A stretch of DNA of 64,000 nt from positions 2,138,501 through 2,202,500 of the forward strand of contig BROG01000025.1 in the NCBI GenBank assembly GCA_030159075.1, in the 5' to 3' direction. The notes under the pieces were generated by a model. That model was not told the DNA's origin. It searched no databases and saw only the letters and a program-made list of their open reading frames with translations. Shown here piece by piece: positions 34,201-48,200 of this stretch; within the stretch, counting starts at the first letter, position 1, and each line of letters opens with the position of its first letter. The position numbers and the translations under genes are program-made. The DNA comes from Atrina japonica. Lineage: Eukaryota > Mollusca > Bivalvia > Pterioida > Pinnidae.

Positions 34201-37200
34201 AAAATCTTTAGCTAAATCCGGAACGTACATTGCCGGGAGATAGCATCCTATCACACCCAATATATATGCTATTGCAAACAGGATAAATTGTTTATTTAGC
34301 AACACTGAATAATTGAAAAAACGTTTCAAGCAGCTTTTGCAACCCACGTTCATATCTGCAGATTTATGTAAATGACTTGATGTGTTGCTCACCGTGCTTC
34401 CACTGCTAGTTTGACGCATTCTAGTTCTGTCACTTTTACCATGATGCAAGTCATCACATGATAATGTATATATTAACTCTGTGCTACTGTATAGACAATT
34501 AGGTCCAAGCTGCTTCTCTTCTCTTCCATCGATTGTGATATGTTTAGACAAATTTGAATGTGAGAACGAATCGTCGTCGTGTTTACTGGAAATGTGAGGA
34601 TCTGCGGCGTTTTCAACTTTACTCAATATTTCTGCACTGAAATCACTGTCAGAATCTAAACTGTCTGAACGTTCCGTCTTGGAATTCATTCGCTTAACAT
34701 TTAACATTGCTATACGAGCAAGTGGAGAAAATGTGGAATCAGATGTAGGGGACCTAGCTCTGAACGGTTCCAGCTGAAATTCATCATCTAGCAATGCTTT
34801 TCGACAAGCCGCTTTCCTTTTTTCTGCTTTCTTTTTCAACCGTTGCCATTTCTCATAAAGCTCAGGCGGCCTCATCAACACACCCGCTAAAACCAGATGA
34901 AATAACAATCCTGAAACTACTAGTAAGGCACCATTTAGATCATATGTGTCGATTAAATAACGGAAGAGAGGGGCTAAAACTAAAGCCCCGAGGCTACTCG
35001 AAGCCTGTAGACAGCCATTAGCTAGACCTGCGTGTCTCCGAAAGTATTTTCCTAAAACAAGTAATGATGGTCCAATTACCAATGCGAAAGAGATACCTGA
35101 AATAACAATAATATTCGAAAATTATAAACTTTTGTATGTACGGTTTCAAATATACGTATTCCCTAGGAATGATTTCAGGGTACACCCTTGCGCATGATTT
35201 CTGCATCTCACGACGTTTTAAAACCATTCCATGGCATACAAACTATATAAAACTTAATTCTAAAAATTGCAAATATAATTATTCGAATTCGCTCTGAGAC
35301 CGAAAATGATTTTCATTGTTTTCACAATGTATGTCAATTACCGTCCTTACACATCCCGGTTCTGTCAAAAACCAAACCAATACGGACTATTTTCCAAAAA
35401 TAACGTGACTTCATGCCCCCCTATATGATTCAATATACATTCGTTGTGCTTGTAAACATGTGTTAATTTACCTTTGTAGACCTACAGCTGTTGTATCACA
35501 TGAAATATTAATATTATTGAAATGCATTTATTCTCTTTTCTGACTCACTGAAGTAAAACCTTAGAAAAATCCCAGGGATTTAATCAATTATCTTTCTATA
35601 AAGATATTATTGACTAGCATATATATTAAAACTTAAAGGTCATAGGAAACGAAATTTATAAAAAAAAAATTTAATGTGGAAAAATATAAAGAAAATACAT
35701 CTTTAAAAAGATATGTGCACTTTTTAAAAAATATATATCTCATCATAAAGTGTTGTTTGGTTGCCTTTTATATCAGTTTCTACAGTCCTCGAGAAACGCT
35801 ATGCGGTTACACCGCCTGTCTTGTGACGTCACATGAGGACAATTTCTCATAAGAATTCAATGGATAGCGGGTAGATGTAAAGATACATTCTTTTGTCGGC
35901 GCATTTAATCTATCTCAACGGGCGAGGTGTGGAAATTACTGAAGCGTGAAGACTTGAGTTGTCTTCTCGATCCTAACCGTTGTTTTACTAATAAACCAGT
36001 GAACATGTAGAAGAATAGTTAAAATAAATTAGGAGAATTATAATTACTTTTTTATTTGAGTGTTTTAGTAGTACATGTAATTACCCGTAACGCTGACGCT
36101 GTATATTTTCAAGTGATCGCATATGATTGAATAATATACATGGGCTTAATGGTTTACAGCGGAAATTTTATGAAAATGGAGTAATTGACTTTTTATACTA
36201 GAATTTGTTGTCTATTAATTATTTGAGCCGGCCTGGCTCAGTAGGTAGCGCGCTCGACTCCGAATCGTGAGTTCGAGTCCCACCTGCGGCAGGTTGGTTT
36301 CCTGTCTTTCGGATGAGACAGTAAAAATTGGAAGTCCCGTGTCACAGTAGGTGTCGGCACGTTGAAGAACCCTCAATGCTCAATGGCCGTAAGTGCCGAG
36401 CATAGGCCAAAATTTGAGGCCCTTCTCCGGCATTTGGTAACGTCTCCATATTAGTGAAATATTCTTGAGTGGGACGTTAAACAACAATAAACAAACAAGC
36501 ATCTATCAATTATTTTTTAATATTGTTCTGTGGATAAATGCAATTTGAAGTGTTGACATTAAATATTTAAAGTCCTAATGCTTAAAAGATATTAATATAA
36601 TGATTATAACTTGAAAATATGAAATTATAAAAGCTGATAAATTCTAAAGATAAGATTTAATTTTCTCTATTAAAAAAACGATACACATAAACGGAGGTTA
36701 AAATGTACATTTGAAGAAATTCCACTTTGACTTGCAAACCATTGGGGAATTTTTATTGCCTATATATTTTTAATACATGTATTGCAAAATTATTTTTAAT
36801 ATCAATAAATTGAATGTTTAATATTAAAATAGTTTAAAATAAACAAATTAGAAAATAACTTTTTAATATGAAAAGATTCATCGAATTTTCTAATATGAAT
36901 GAGACTTTTTTTAACATCATAATTATTTTATATTAGAAATTGGATGACTTTTTAATATTAAGAATTCGGCAAATTTCCATATCAGCAAATTTCCATATCA
37001 GCAAATATGATTTTTTTTAATTCTAGAAAATAATTTCCTAATATATTTTAGAAAATATTTTTAATATATCGATTGATTTTTTATACTTGAAAATATTGTT
37101 TTTCATTTTAGATTTTTTTTTCAACATTAAAAATATGTGATTTAAGAATAAAAATGAAGATTTGTTATGGTACAAAATGAATTTTAAAATTTAGATGCTC

Positions 37201-40200
37201 ATGTCTCTTTTTTCCCCAGTCTCACTCTGATCACTTCCCATTGTATAGGGACTTGCCTTGACTAACCGTTTACGTGCCGAAGATTTATAAAAATATTGTA
37301 CTTGTGTTTACAAGTGGCCGTTTACATATGAATCCATACGATGATTGACAGGTAAAGTCTTCCCGGTATCGTCTATACGAGTATTGTAGAATTACAGACT
37401 TCTACTTATTTACATTGTTTTAAGTCAATTGTATATAAAGTTTACCATATATCGCTGATATATTATGGTCAAATTATCCAGAAATAACAATATAATGAAT
37501 AATAAATAAATTAATTAATTAATTAATAAATATTATATATAATACAAACTTCAAAAATAATTTTATCCAGAGATATTATAGACCATACACAAAATCTTTG
37601 AAAGACCACCTTTAACACTGGTAAACCTGTAACATTTTTTCACTGTAAAATACATTTACACATTTTTATTATAATTGATGATAATCTCTTAAAATCACAA
37701 ATCATGAAAAAAAGTGAACCATGAAAGATAAATGATAAAATTCAATATATGTCGAGTTGATAAACTAATAAAGTCGGTTACTGTTATTTGAGTGTGCGAT
37801 TGTAATCGAAACTGTTCTCGTGTGACGTCACATTAAGGACATTAAGCGCGCAAGCGAGACGCCGATAGTGAACTTTGATGATAGAATAAACAAGTACCCT
37901 GTCATTTTTCACCTCTGATATTTTGGCTATATAACTTTTAGGTGGTTATCTTTGGGATATTTAAATAAAAGGCAAACTTTAACATCGTTGCCTATTACCT
38001 TAAATTCTATTTAGTCCACGCCAAATAAGTCAGTTCTTTTTCGGGAGCAGTCTCACGTGAAAATCGATTTGTGAAAATGTCCGGAACACCCTCATTAGAT
38101 TAAAAAATGAATAGGTTTTTTCTAATCATTTAAGTGTTTGAATCAAATTAGTATTAATATTGATAAAAATTACTAGAATGCTTGAATACAGATAGAACAC
38201 ACCGAATATGACACATAGTGCTTCATCTGTTTGGTAGTTTAATGTCCTAGTATCAGGTAGCCTATATGTGTGGCTTCAATCGTGGCGATGGGCAGTTTCA
38301 GTTGCCAATCGACTGAACATTCATCGACATGTGTATCAAAATTACGGGAAAGGTTAGTTACAGCGGGAACGAAGATGGTAATTACTACGTGTATTTTGAA
38401 ATAGTATATCCCTTCTTTTTTGCCGCTGTTACTAGGAAAAGGGTTAAACTTGTTACAAATTCTTATTATCATCGATTCCATAATACATGTATACTATCTC
38501 AGCAGCAATGGCAAAATAAGGCAGGTTATGAAGTACAAATTTTCTTTTACTTTTAAACTGAGAATAAATGATTTTTCATTAAGTGGTTCAAGCATGAGTT
38601 TGATGACAAAATGTAAGGACAGTAATGTTGCATAAGTAATCATTGTTGCTGTGCATTTCTTATGCCGAAGTTCTGTCACGCCGGTAAGTTACATTTTAAA
38701 CATCTAAATATGTATACTAGTACATAAATTGTAGTCAAAATCACCCTACCTATCTCTTTGTTCCCACTGGCACATATGATAAGTCCCTACTCCAATTAGT
38801 TTGAATTATGATAAAAATGTAAATACTGTAATATGATGTAATTTTAGTACTAAAATATAGAACATCTCAGATACCAAAGTATAAATTTTTAGGATGTCCA
38901 GGACACAGATACAATTCCGGCAAAAATGGACAAACACGGACCTCTGGAAACCAAGAGGTGGGATCAGGTGCCATGGAGTAGTAAGCATCCACTGACAATA
39001 GTAGAATCAAATACTTTCCTAAACAATTATCTGCATCGAACCATATTTACTCTGGGCATGCACATGTCAACCATTTAATTTCAGAACATACAAGGGGGAA
39101 ACCATTTTCATAGATGACAATGGATTTAAAACTAAAATTAAAAATAATGATTGTCCATTTCCTCCTGTATTTTGCGTTTTATGGGTATACAACTACCCAT
39201 GCACATTTCCACAAAGCACCAGTATTGACATCAGAAAAAACTTCGGTATAACATTTTTGGATCGGAGATGAAGTGCTTTTCCAAGGTTTTTAACATATAT
39301 CTATGATTTAGTATACAGATAAAGATCTGATAGGAGCCTTTTGTTGACTAAATTCTTCTACAGTTTCAGTTATGTTTCATATGCATGCATGTCCCAAGTC
39401 CGCTACATGTAACTATCTACTAGGGGTCTTTCCAATAGCTGAAGTACACTTAGTTCCCTGCAGTTGTTTCTACAGAGTGTATTTATATTTCGACCTAGGG
39501 GTCCCATTAATAATTTTGCCATTTAATTAAGTGTATCATTATAATTTAGATATTATTTTGCATTATATTATATTATCAAAAGTTGTCAAAATATACTAAA
39601 CATAGTTGTTATCACTGATGCATTTAAATGTACTTGTATTATGATGTTCAGAAACTTTCAGTCTGACGCAATTAAGCTTTTTCGCATAAACTTTTGATTT
39701 TTCTATAGGTTTAATAGGTAAAAACAGAAGATGTAACGAAATGTTGCTTACTCGCTTGAGTTAATTAAGGATTAACGTAAACATATTTGCTATTTACTAA
39801 AAATTAACTGGCATAAGGCAGAATACACCTTGTATTGGTATCATAATTTGTGCAACGTTAACCAAATTGAACTAATGTCGCTGATTCAATTCATAATATG
39901 TAAAAAAAAAAAAAAACTGTTTGGGATATTTTACGACCTGTGCAGTAAATTTTTTATATAACTTTTTTTTCAATAGGATTCTAGCTAACCAGATAAGGGA
40001 TAACTCATAATCATGTAAAGATACAATGAAAGACCAACACAAAATATGTGTGTGTCTGCGGTTGACCGACTTTACTTTCGGCCCGCTATTTCAAACATTT
40101 TATTAACGTCAAGACGTGAAACAAAATCCGGAATTCATCGGGGGTTTCGGAAAAAAAAATTTCATATAGATTAGCATTTGAATCGCTTCTTTAAAATGTT

Positions 40201-42142
40201 TTATTTCATTTGAACTTTTAAATGCAGAATTAAAGTTTAATTGTGAGTCATCGCTGCTGGTTAATTACGGATGAATAATACATAAATTTCTAGTTTGGAC
40301 ATCTACCATTTTTAAAAGAAAAGACAAGAAAATGACTTTTCAATATAATATGTTTTTCTTGCCTACCTACCCTATGTCATATGGACATATAATAGGAAAC
40401 AAAGATATAATTTGTGTTGGTCTAACGAACACTTTTTTTAAAATATCATTTATAGTATAGCAGTGAAAGTTATGCAACAATATGAACACAAGGTATAGTT
40501 GTACCTGTACCTAAAAAATGTGAAACCGATAATGTAGAGCATCACACAGGAATAACTCTTATTTCTATTTTTACGAAGATTTTCTCTTCAATTTTACACA
40601 ATAGGTTGTACAACTGGTCTGAAATGTGTTAGTAATAAAATACCGAATTGTCAATTTAGTTATAGAAAAAGTAGAAGCAGTATTGATGCTGTTTTATTTT
40701 GAATTATTTAATATCTCAACGTTTTTGTAAAAAAAGAAAAATTATATTGTGCATTTATTGATCTGAGAAAAACATTTGATAGAATTGATAGGAATGTTTT
40801 TATTAGTGAAACTTTATGATAGTGATGTTAGCTGCAAGTTAATAAGAATGATTAAATCAATCTATTCACAGGTTTATGTGTGCGTTAAGCATGGTAAAAA
40901 CTGTCTGAATTCTTTCAAAGTCATGTGGGATTGACACAAGTTGAACAAGTCGCCACTTTTGTTCCTGCTTTTTACTTATGATATACAACATAATTTAATT
41001 AGGGATTGTGGTGTAGGTGAATCCAAATAAGTAAATGTAAATGGCAATGTGTTAAACATATCATTGTTTGCAGATGATGCAGTTATGTTTGTAAAGACGG
41101 CTGATGCACTGCAAACATTTACTGATACATTTTATGCATATTGTTGTAAATGCAATATTGAAGTTAGAGGATAATAAAGCTAAAGTTCTTGTTTTTAGAA
41201 AGGGTAACTATAAAGTTGGTGTTGAAAGAGTTAATCAAGAAAAACTGGAAATAGTTTTTTTTTTGGGGGGGGGATACTGTTGAATAAAAATGGTTGTTTT
41301 CATTAAACACAAAATCAATTAGCATTTCAAGGAAGAAGAGCTCTGTACAGTTTATTTAACATTTTTAAATGTACTTACCAGAATGTAATAACCAAATGTA
41401 AATTATTTGAATGTATGATAGTATCTATACTATGTTATGGATCAGAAGTTTGGGGTTGGCATAAGTCGAAAGACATAGACAAAATTCATAATGATTTTCT
41501 GAGGTCTATTTTGAAGACTGATAACAAAATTAGTATTAATGCTATGCTAGGTGAGACTGGACTATTTTGTCATGGGATTCAAACTACTTCTATCTAACAT
41601 GTATGAAATGAAAATAATTCACATTTATGTAGATCTAAAAACAAAAAAACTTCAATTTCCAGCCAACATTCTAAATTTTATTTGTTGTATCTTCCGCACT
41701 AAATAAACAAACTAACAACGTTCTCTATCTTTTATCAATTAATAAAAATAATTGTACGGGGTAACATAAGACTCCTTACCCAATGTTTATTGTAAAAAAA
41801 TAACTTTTCACCAACATAATTCGGCCTAAAATCGCGATGTCGCAAAATGATCTATCACCACTTTCACTTTTAGACATCAACGCTTTCGGCAATGGATAAA
41901 ATTTTGATTTTTGTTGATGACATCGTTTCTGTTTGAAATATATTATGAACAGACCGATTGCACAAAGAGTTTAGGTTTATACACCCCAATCTAATCGTCA
42001 TTAACTTGAAAAGTTGTGATAATTGTTGTGTAAACACCCGACAATGGACATGGCGATTTTCCCCAACTTCCGCGGAAACGAGAACAGGAAATTGTAACAT
42101 TCAATTTTCGAGTTACCTCCCTTTGCGGCACCAATCAATATA

Positions 42143-42239
<97 letters not shown>

Positions 42240-45200
42240 TACAAATGACCGTCCGCTGAAATTGACCAGTCGCTGGTTAAGTAAGGCATGTGATCACCGT
42301 ATAAATAAAGAAAATATGTACAGTGAATCTCATTAAGGTAGGTTATGTATAGCGATTAGTTGACAAACACGTTAATTTGATAGTTTTAAACTTGGTCACG
42401 AACTTATTCGCAATGAATTCTACGTGCTATTTGCATAACAAGCACCTTCTATTCGATACTATACCCTCTATTCTGCTTTTATTTTCATTTTCCCATGGAC
42501 TAGAGGACCTACATATTCTTGAAAGTTCAAAAGAAATTGATTTAGCTTGATGTTGGTATCAGCGATGTTTAATTATTTCTATTTACAATCTTTGTTTGTT
42601 GATTACACATTACATTACATTCATACATTTTTTCTCATATGTATCTATGCAATTGGATTGCTGTGTTTCACTGTATATGTTATATTGTGTAATTTTGTTA
42701 TGATGGGATACAGCTTCATGTACTCTATAGTTGCCTTTATTCGCGGGGATTAATTTTCGCTATATTCGCAATTATAGAAATTAAATACCCATGAATATAA
42801 TACATTACATTTGTGAAGTATCAGAAGACTTCGTAACCTATCTTGCGCGAAATTTAATACCCGTGAATAAGTTCCTTTCATTAAAAACGTGAAAATTATC
42901 TCCTCGTGAAATTAAACAAATATACTGTATGATGAGCTAAATCTATAAGAAAACAAACATTACACATTGCTAACTTATCAGTATCTTACTCGGTATCTTA
43001 AGTAATGTATACACTTTAGTAACCTACCGTAAAGAAGGCTGTACGAAAATAATAAGAAAAATGTACTTTCTGCTCTGCTGGATAGAATTAATGATAATGA
43101 AGAAAGAATCCCACCAGCAATAACACACTGTCTGGATGTCATATAACGAAGACCGACTGTCAATACGAACAAACCTAAAATGAATGAAATAAAATGACAG
43201 TAAAGGGGCATTAGCTGTATTTATTCACCAAATATTTTTTTCTTATTTTACTTCTTAGATTGATGTGGAATAAAAAAAAACATATACATACATGACAATT
43301 CTTATATATTTATAGATTTAGAGAAAATTGCTTCAGAAACACAGTTTTGCAATTATTCGTATGCAAATGATTAATTCCACTACTAGTATACCGTTTGTAT
43401 GTACATACGACACTGGACTTGACCCTATTTTCACAAGTATTTTTATATCTAGAAATATACGAAGTTTTATTTTCCCTGTATATCTCTTTATTAATTGTAA
43501 ATTAATCTCAGTAATAAAAAGCAAAATAATTTTCCTTTTTGCAAAACATATACGAAACATTTGTTTCATTTTAAATTCTTTCCATGTTTTGACATGACAT
43601 CTCAGCTCATCTGGACGTTTTGTCAAGTCAATAACTTTATACAATATTTTCTGACACCACTGGGTGAATTCTATCTATTATTTGCCAAATTCAGTTAAAA
43701 CATTTGGTCGATTATGCTCGCTATAAAAACACATCAGCCATGACTAAAGAACTATTAAAGGCCAGAAACCACGTGCATTTGCATGTATCTCCATAGCAAC
43801 TTACTGACTTTGATTTTTCCAATAATTTCATTCATTTTTTTAAAATCGTAAAATGTTTCTTTTAACAGAATGTTATCGTATTTTTTGTCTAAATGTGAAA
43901 ATTCTATACCAATCTGAGAATAGGGTTCAGAAAAAGAGCTATTCCGTGAGTTTTACATATAAACTGTATACAAAACCATTAATGATAAATATCATTTAAT
44001 AGGTCGACCAAGGTAAAGCAGCACATCCGGGTTCTGTCATAAAGCAAAACAATACGGTCAATTTTCCAAAAATAAGAATTCAGAGGTAAAACGTGACTTT
44101 ACGTATTACCGTGTAAATCTAACAGTTTTATTTCTATAAACAGGTCTGTCACCCATGTTATAATTCAATTTAGACTCGTTGTGTGAATTGTGTTAATGTG
44201 CTAATTTACTTTCATAGACTTATACAATATCAATAAATATCTAATTGTAGTGATATTTCAGCTTAACTATTATCTATAAAAACTACTTACAAAAACTGCT
44301 GTATACGCCACTCTCTAGACCAGTGACTACCGACATTTCAGTCGAGCTGGCATTGAACTTCTTCTTAAATTCAACAAATAGGACACCGAAAGATCGTACG
44401 AGACCAGAACAGAGGAAATATGATATCATCGAAGCTGGAAAAAAGAAGATTATATGTAGCAATTCAAAAGCAATCTATGATAAATTGTGGTATCTTGGTT
44501 TTGGGGGACTATTTACTCACAATTATGAGATCCGTCGTGGCTCCGCGGTAGAGTGTTCGATTCGCAACCGGAGGATCGCGGGTTCGAGCCTTAGCAGAGG
44601 CGGCTGGCTTTTCCTGTCCCTCGGATACGAGAGAAAAAACCAAGGTCCCGTATCACATTAGGTGTCGGCACGTTAAAGAACTCTCTGTGCCCATGACCGT
44701 AAGTGTCGAGTATAGGCCAAACTTTGAAGTCTTTCATCGGCATTTGGGAAGTCTCCATATGAGTGAAAAATTCTTGAGTAGGACTTTAAACAACAATACA
44801 ACAAACCAACCAACTAACGATGGCAACATTCACCATAGGGAGTCTACGTGGCCGAGTGGTTAGAGCACCGTGCCTTAATCTACAAAATCTCGTTCCTGTA
44901 GTAGGTGCAGGTTCGGGTTCCACTAGAACCTAATAGTAAGGTGCCCAACCAACGAATTTGGTCGATTTGGGTTAACGGAATAACATATGGCTGTATTTTA
45001 TATCATTGGAAAGAGGAGACCAAGCCTTATTGAAATACCGATGTCCTCGCTGTCTGAAGTGGTCCAATTTTTTAGAATTTGGGATCAAACGTTGAAACTA
45101 GACATTTCTGAAAAAGTTAGAGTTATATTTGAAAAGGTAGAAACCCCAACTTACATGCGTATAGAGCAAAGTAAATTCGATTTATTTACAGTTTCTACGT

Positions 45201-48200
45201 CTACGTCAATGAACTTGACCCATTCAGATTAAAAAAACTTATTTTTTGTAATAGATTGAATACAAGTGAACTCTTTAAATATTAACATTTGTATGTTGTC
45301 CCCGACAATGTTGTTTTACATTTCTTTTGATAGAAAGGCGTCATCAATTTCTTAGTAAATTTCGTTCCTGTGATTGTTTAAGCACGATAATTTGTTTTCC
45401 CGTTCAAAACATTTTATAACAGTAACGTAGAATGGATTAAAAGGGCAGATCTGGGTATATATTTGCTTTACGGAGATGCAAAGCCGAAAAAGGGGGGTCA
45501 GAGTCATGAAAACGATATGTCAATTACGAACAGTCTAGCCACTTTAATATTGCACAACAGTGTCGATGTTTTTGCAGACAGCATAGAAAATTGGTCGTAA
45601 CCTGTAGAAGCTGTTACTTCTTTAGGTCACATGAGTCAAAGGTGACGTATTGTGATCGTCTTTTGTCTGATGGAGGAGATAAACCGGTTACAATATACCC
45701 GGGAACACACCATTGACCTCCTGCAAGTATTAAACCAATAGTCCTTTACAATATCATAATAACATATACATGTTTAGTAATACAAATCGATTTAAGGGGA
45801 TGCTGGCCTGTACAGCTGATGGAGGAAAGCTTCCGCCGTATGTTGTATTTAAAAGAAAGACCATGCCAAAATTGAACTTCCCGAAAGGAATCAAAGTTCA
45901 GGTACAGAATTACCAAAGACAGGTTAACTAGAGTGTGGGGCAGACGACCTGGTGCCGGACTTAGCAGAAGTTTACTTGTACTGGATGCATTTAGGTGTCA
46001 CAGAACAGATGAGGTGAAAACTCTACTAGATAGGGACCATAAAACAGACATTGCTATCATCCCCGGGGGATGACTAGTATGCTGCAGCCCCTAGACGTGA
46101 GTATCAACAAACCGATGAAAGTGGCCCTCCGTCAGAAATGGAACTCATGGATCAGTGGAGACGACCATTCTTTCACAAATACAGGCAGAATGAGAAAACC
46201 AGATTTGCCAATTATCTGTTCATGGATTGTAGAGGCATGGCAAGAGCTTGATCCAGAGATCATCGTCAGGTCATTTAAGAAATGTACGATTTCTAACGCT
46301 CTTGATGGTTCGGAAGATGACATGGTTTGGGAAGATAACTGCGCTACATGTGACATATCTCCAACCCAAGAAGACGGAGATGACCGAGATATAGTGTATT
46401 ATGATGAAGATGAAAGTGATGACATGCCATTATCAGTCTAAAGGGACATTTATAAAATATTTCAGGAGGAAGATGAAACAGAATTCGAAGGCTTTTGAAT
46501 AGTGTGAACAATTGATTTAACTAGTGTGCTTAAAAATATGTGTAGTCAGTATAAACAAGTGATTTACATGTACCAGTGCTTTAAAATATGTTTAGTGCAT
46601 TGCCAAAGTGAAGTGATTTACTTGTGTTTTAAAATATGTCCAGTGTGCATTGTCAGTGTAAAAAGTGACTAACTAGATTTAGTGCTTTTAGATATATTGT
46701 TGAGAATAGAAGAATCAAAAGACTCCATAAATGACATTACTGTAATAATGCAAATGTGAACATTCAAACTGTGTTTTTTTACCAACGCAATTAAAATGAA
46801 TTAACTGGTGTTAGTAAATAAAACATTTCAATTACGGTACTAGTGGTGTAGTGCTTTATATATAGGCCCTGTGCCTCTTTTACTATATTGTTGATGATGA
46901 ATGTGATAAAAAGGACAAATAAATTGTTATCGCCTTTATTTAGTTTTATTGTTTTTTCTTGGTAAAACAACTCGAGGGTATAACCGACTTGCAGTTTTAT
47001 ATACATATCCATGTATACTGTTGTCTGTTACACGCATCATTGATTATGAATGGAGAGGTATACGACCAACATTAATTACCTTTGTGTGGCGTTGTGTTAT
47101 TTTACACCTTTTATCATGTTTTCAATTTAAAATTAAATCATCGTACTTACCTGAAAATTGGCATGTTCCATAACTTAGTACTACACTGTAGAGGTACTGT
47201 AGTAAGAGAGTTACCGGTATATACCTTTTGTACGAAATGTGTAAAATAACATTCCTCCACATAACAAAACACCCAGAAAACATTGTTTTATTTATTAATG
47301 TATAGTCATTGTCTCAAAACAAACAACGCAAAACTACAAAATATGATATAAATGGGAAAATACGAAACTACAATATACTACATATTTGCTCTTCCATTTA
47401 GCCCCCTCATTTACAGTTACAACATGGCTGTTCGCTTCGTCGTTCACCAGTGTGAAATAATTATTAGAATTCTTGCTGAGATTGTTCTATTTTTTAATAA
47501 TAACAAAACTTCATGATAAAGATAAGCAACAGGTACTGTACTATTCTGTTTCCTCACCAAACATCGCAACTAGGCTAGCCTTGCACAGGCACTTTCGTTA
47601 TGCAATTCACCGATCACAACACCCTCGATCAAGGCCAAGGGATTGCATTACACAAATGCCTGTGTAGTCTAGCCTTTTTGTAAACTGAAACACACAAAAA
47701 ATAAAGACAACAAGATTCATTTATTGATTTATTCACCGTCGCCGTAGACATAAAATACACACATACATAAGCAATGATGATATTTACAATGGAATAATGA
47801 TGATATACATTGACTCGTACATCGTTATTACGAAAAAACTTTGTCAGGCTTACCACCCACATCGAATCTCATGCAGTAGTTCCTGCGGTCTGAGACAAAT
47901 ATTAGAGTGAAAAGAGTGCGGATTATACACGGCCGATTACAGTAGTTTAATAAGAATAACTGCTAATTTACAATGCATCAAGAATTAAATAACAGGGGAA
48001 TTTTCGCTTCATATTGATAATGGTAACGTCTCAGGTCATCAAATTATAACATGAGACTTCATAAAATTTAATTTCTACAGTCGCCAAAATTCAACGAGGA
48101 AGACATTGATAGGAGACTATGATGACGTAATGCAATAAAATTGTATACGTAAAAAACGATATACACACACCAACTGGAAATCAGCTGATAAGTAATCTGA

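Noticed and set aside
44323..44661. 112-codon plus-strand frame
   Set aside because: Its first part is the antisense of MCT exon 2 and the rest is a SINE.
44987..45232. 81-codon plus frame upstream of the Tigger relic
   Set aside because: No transposase N-terminal motif and no known family; not supportable.
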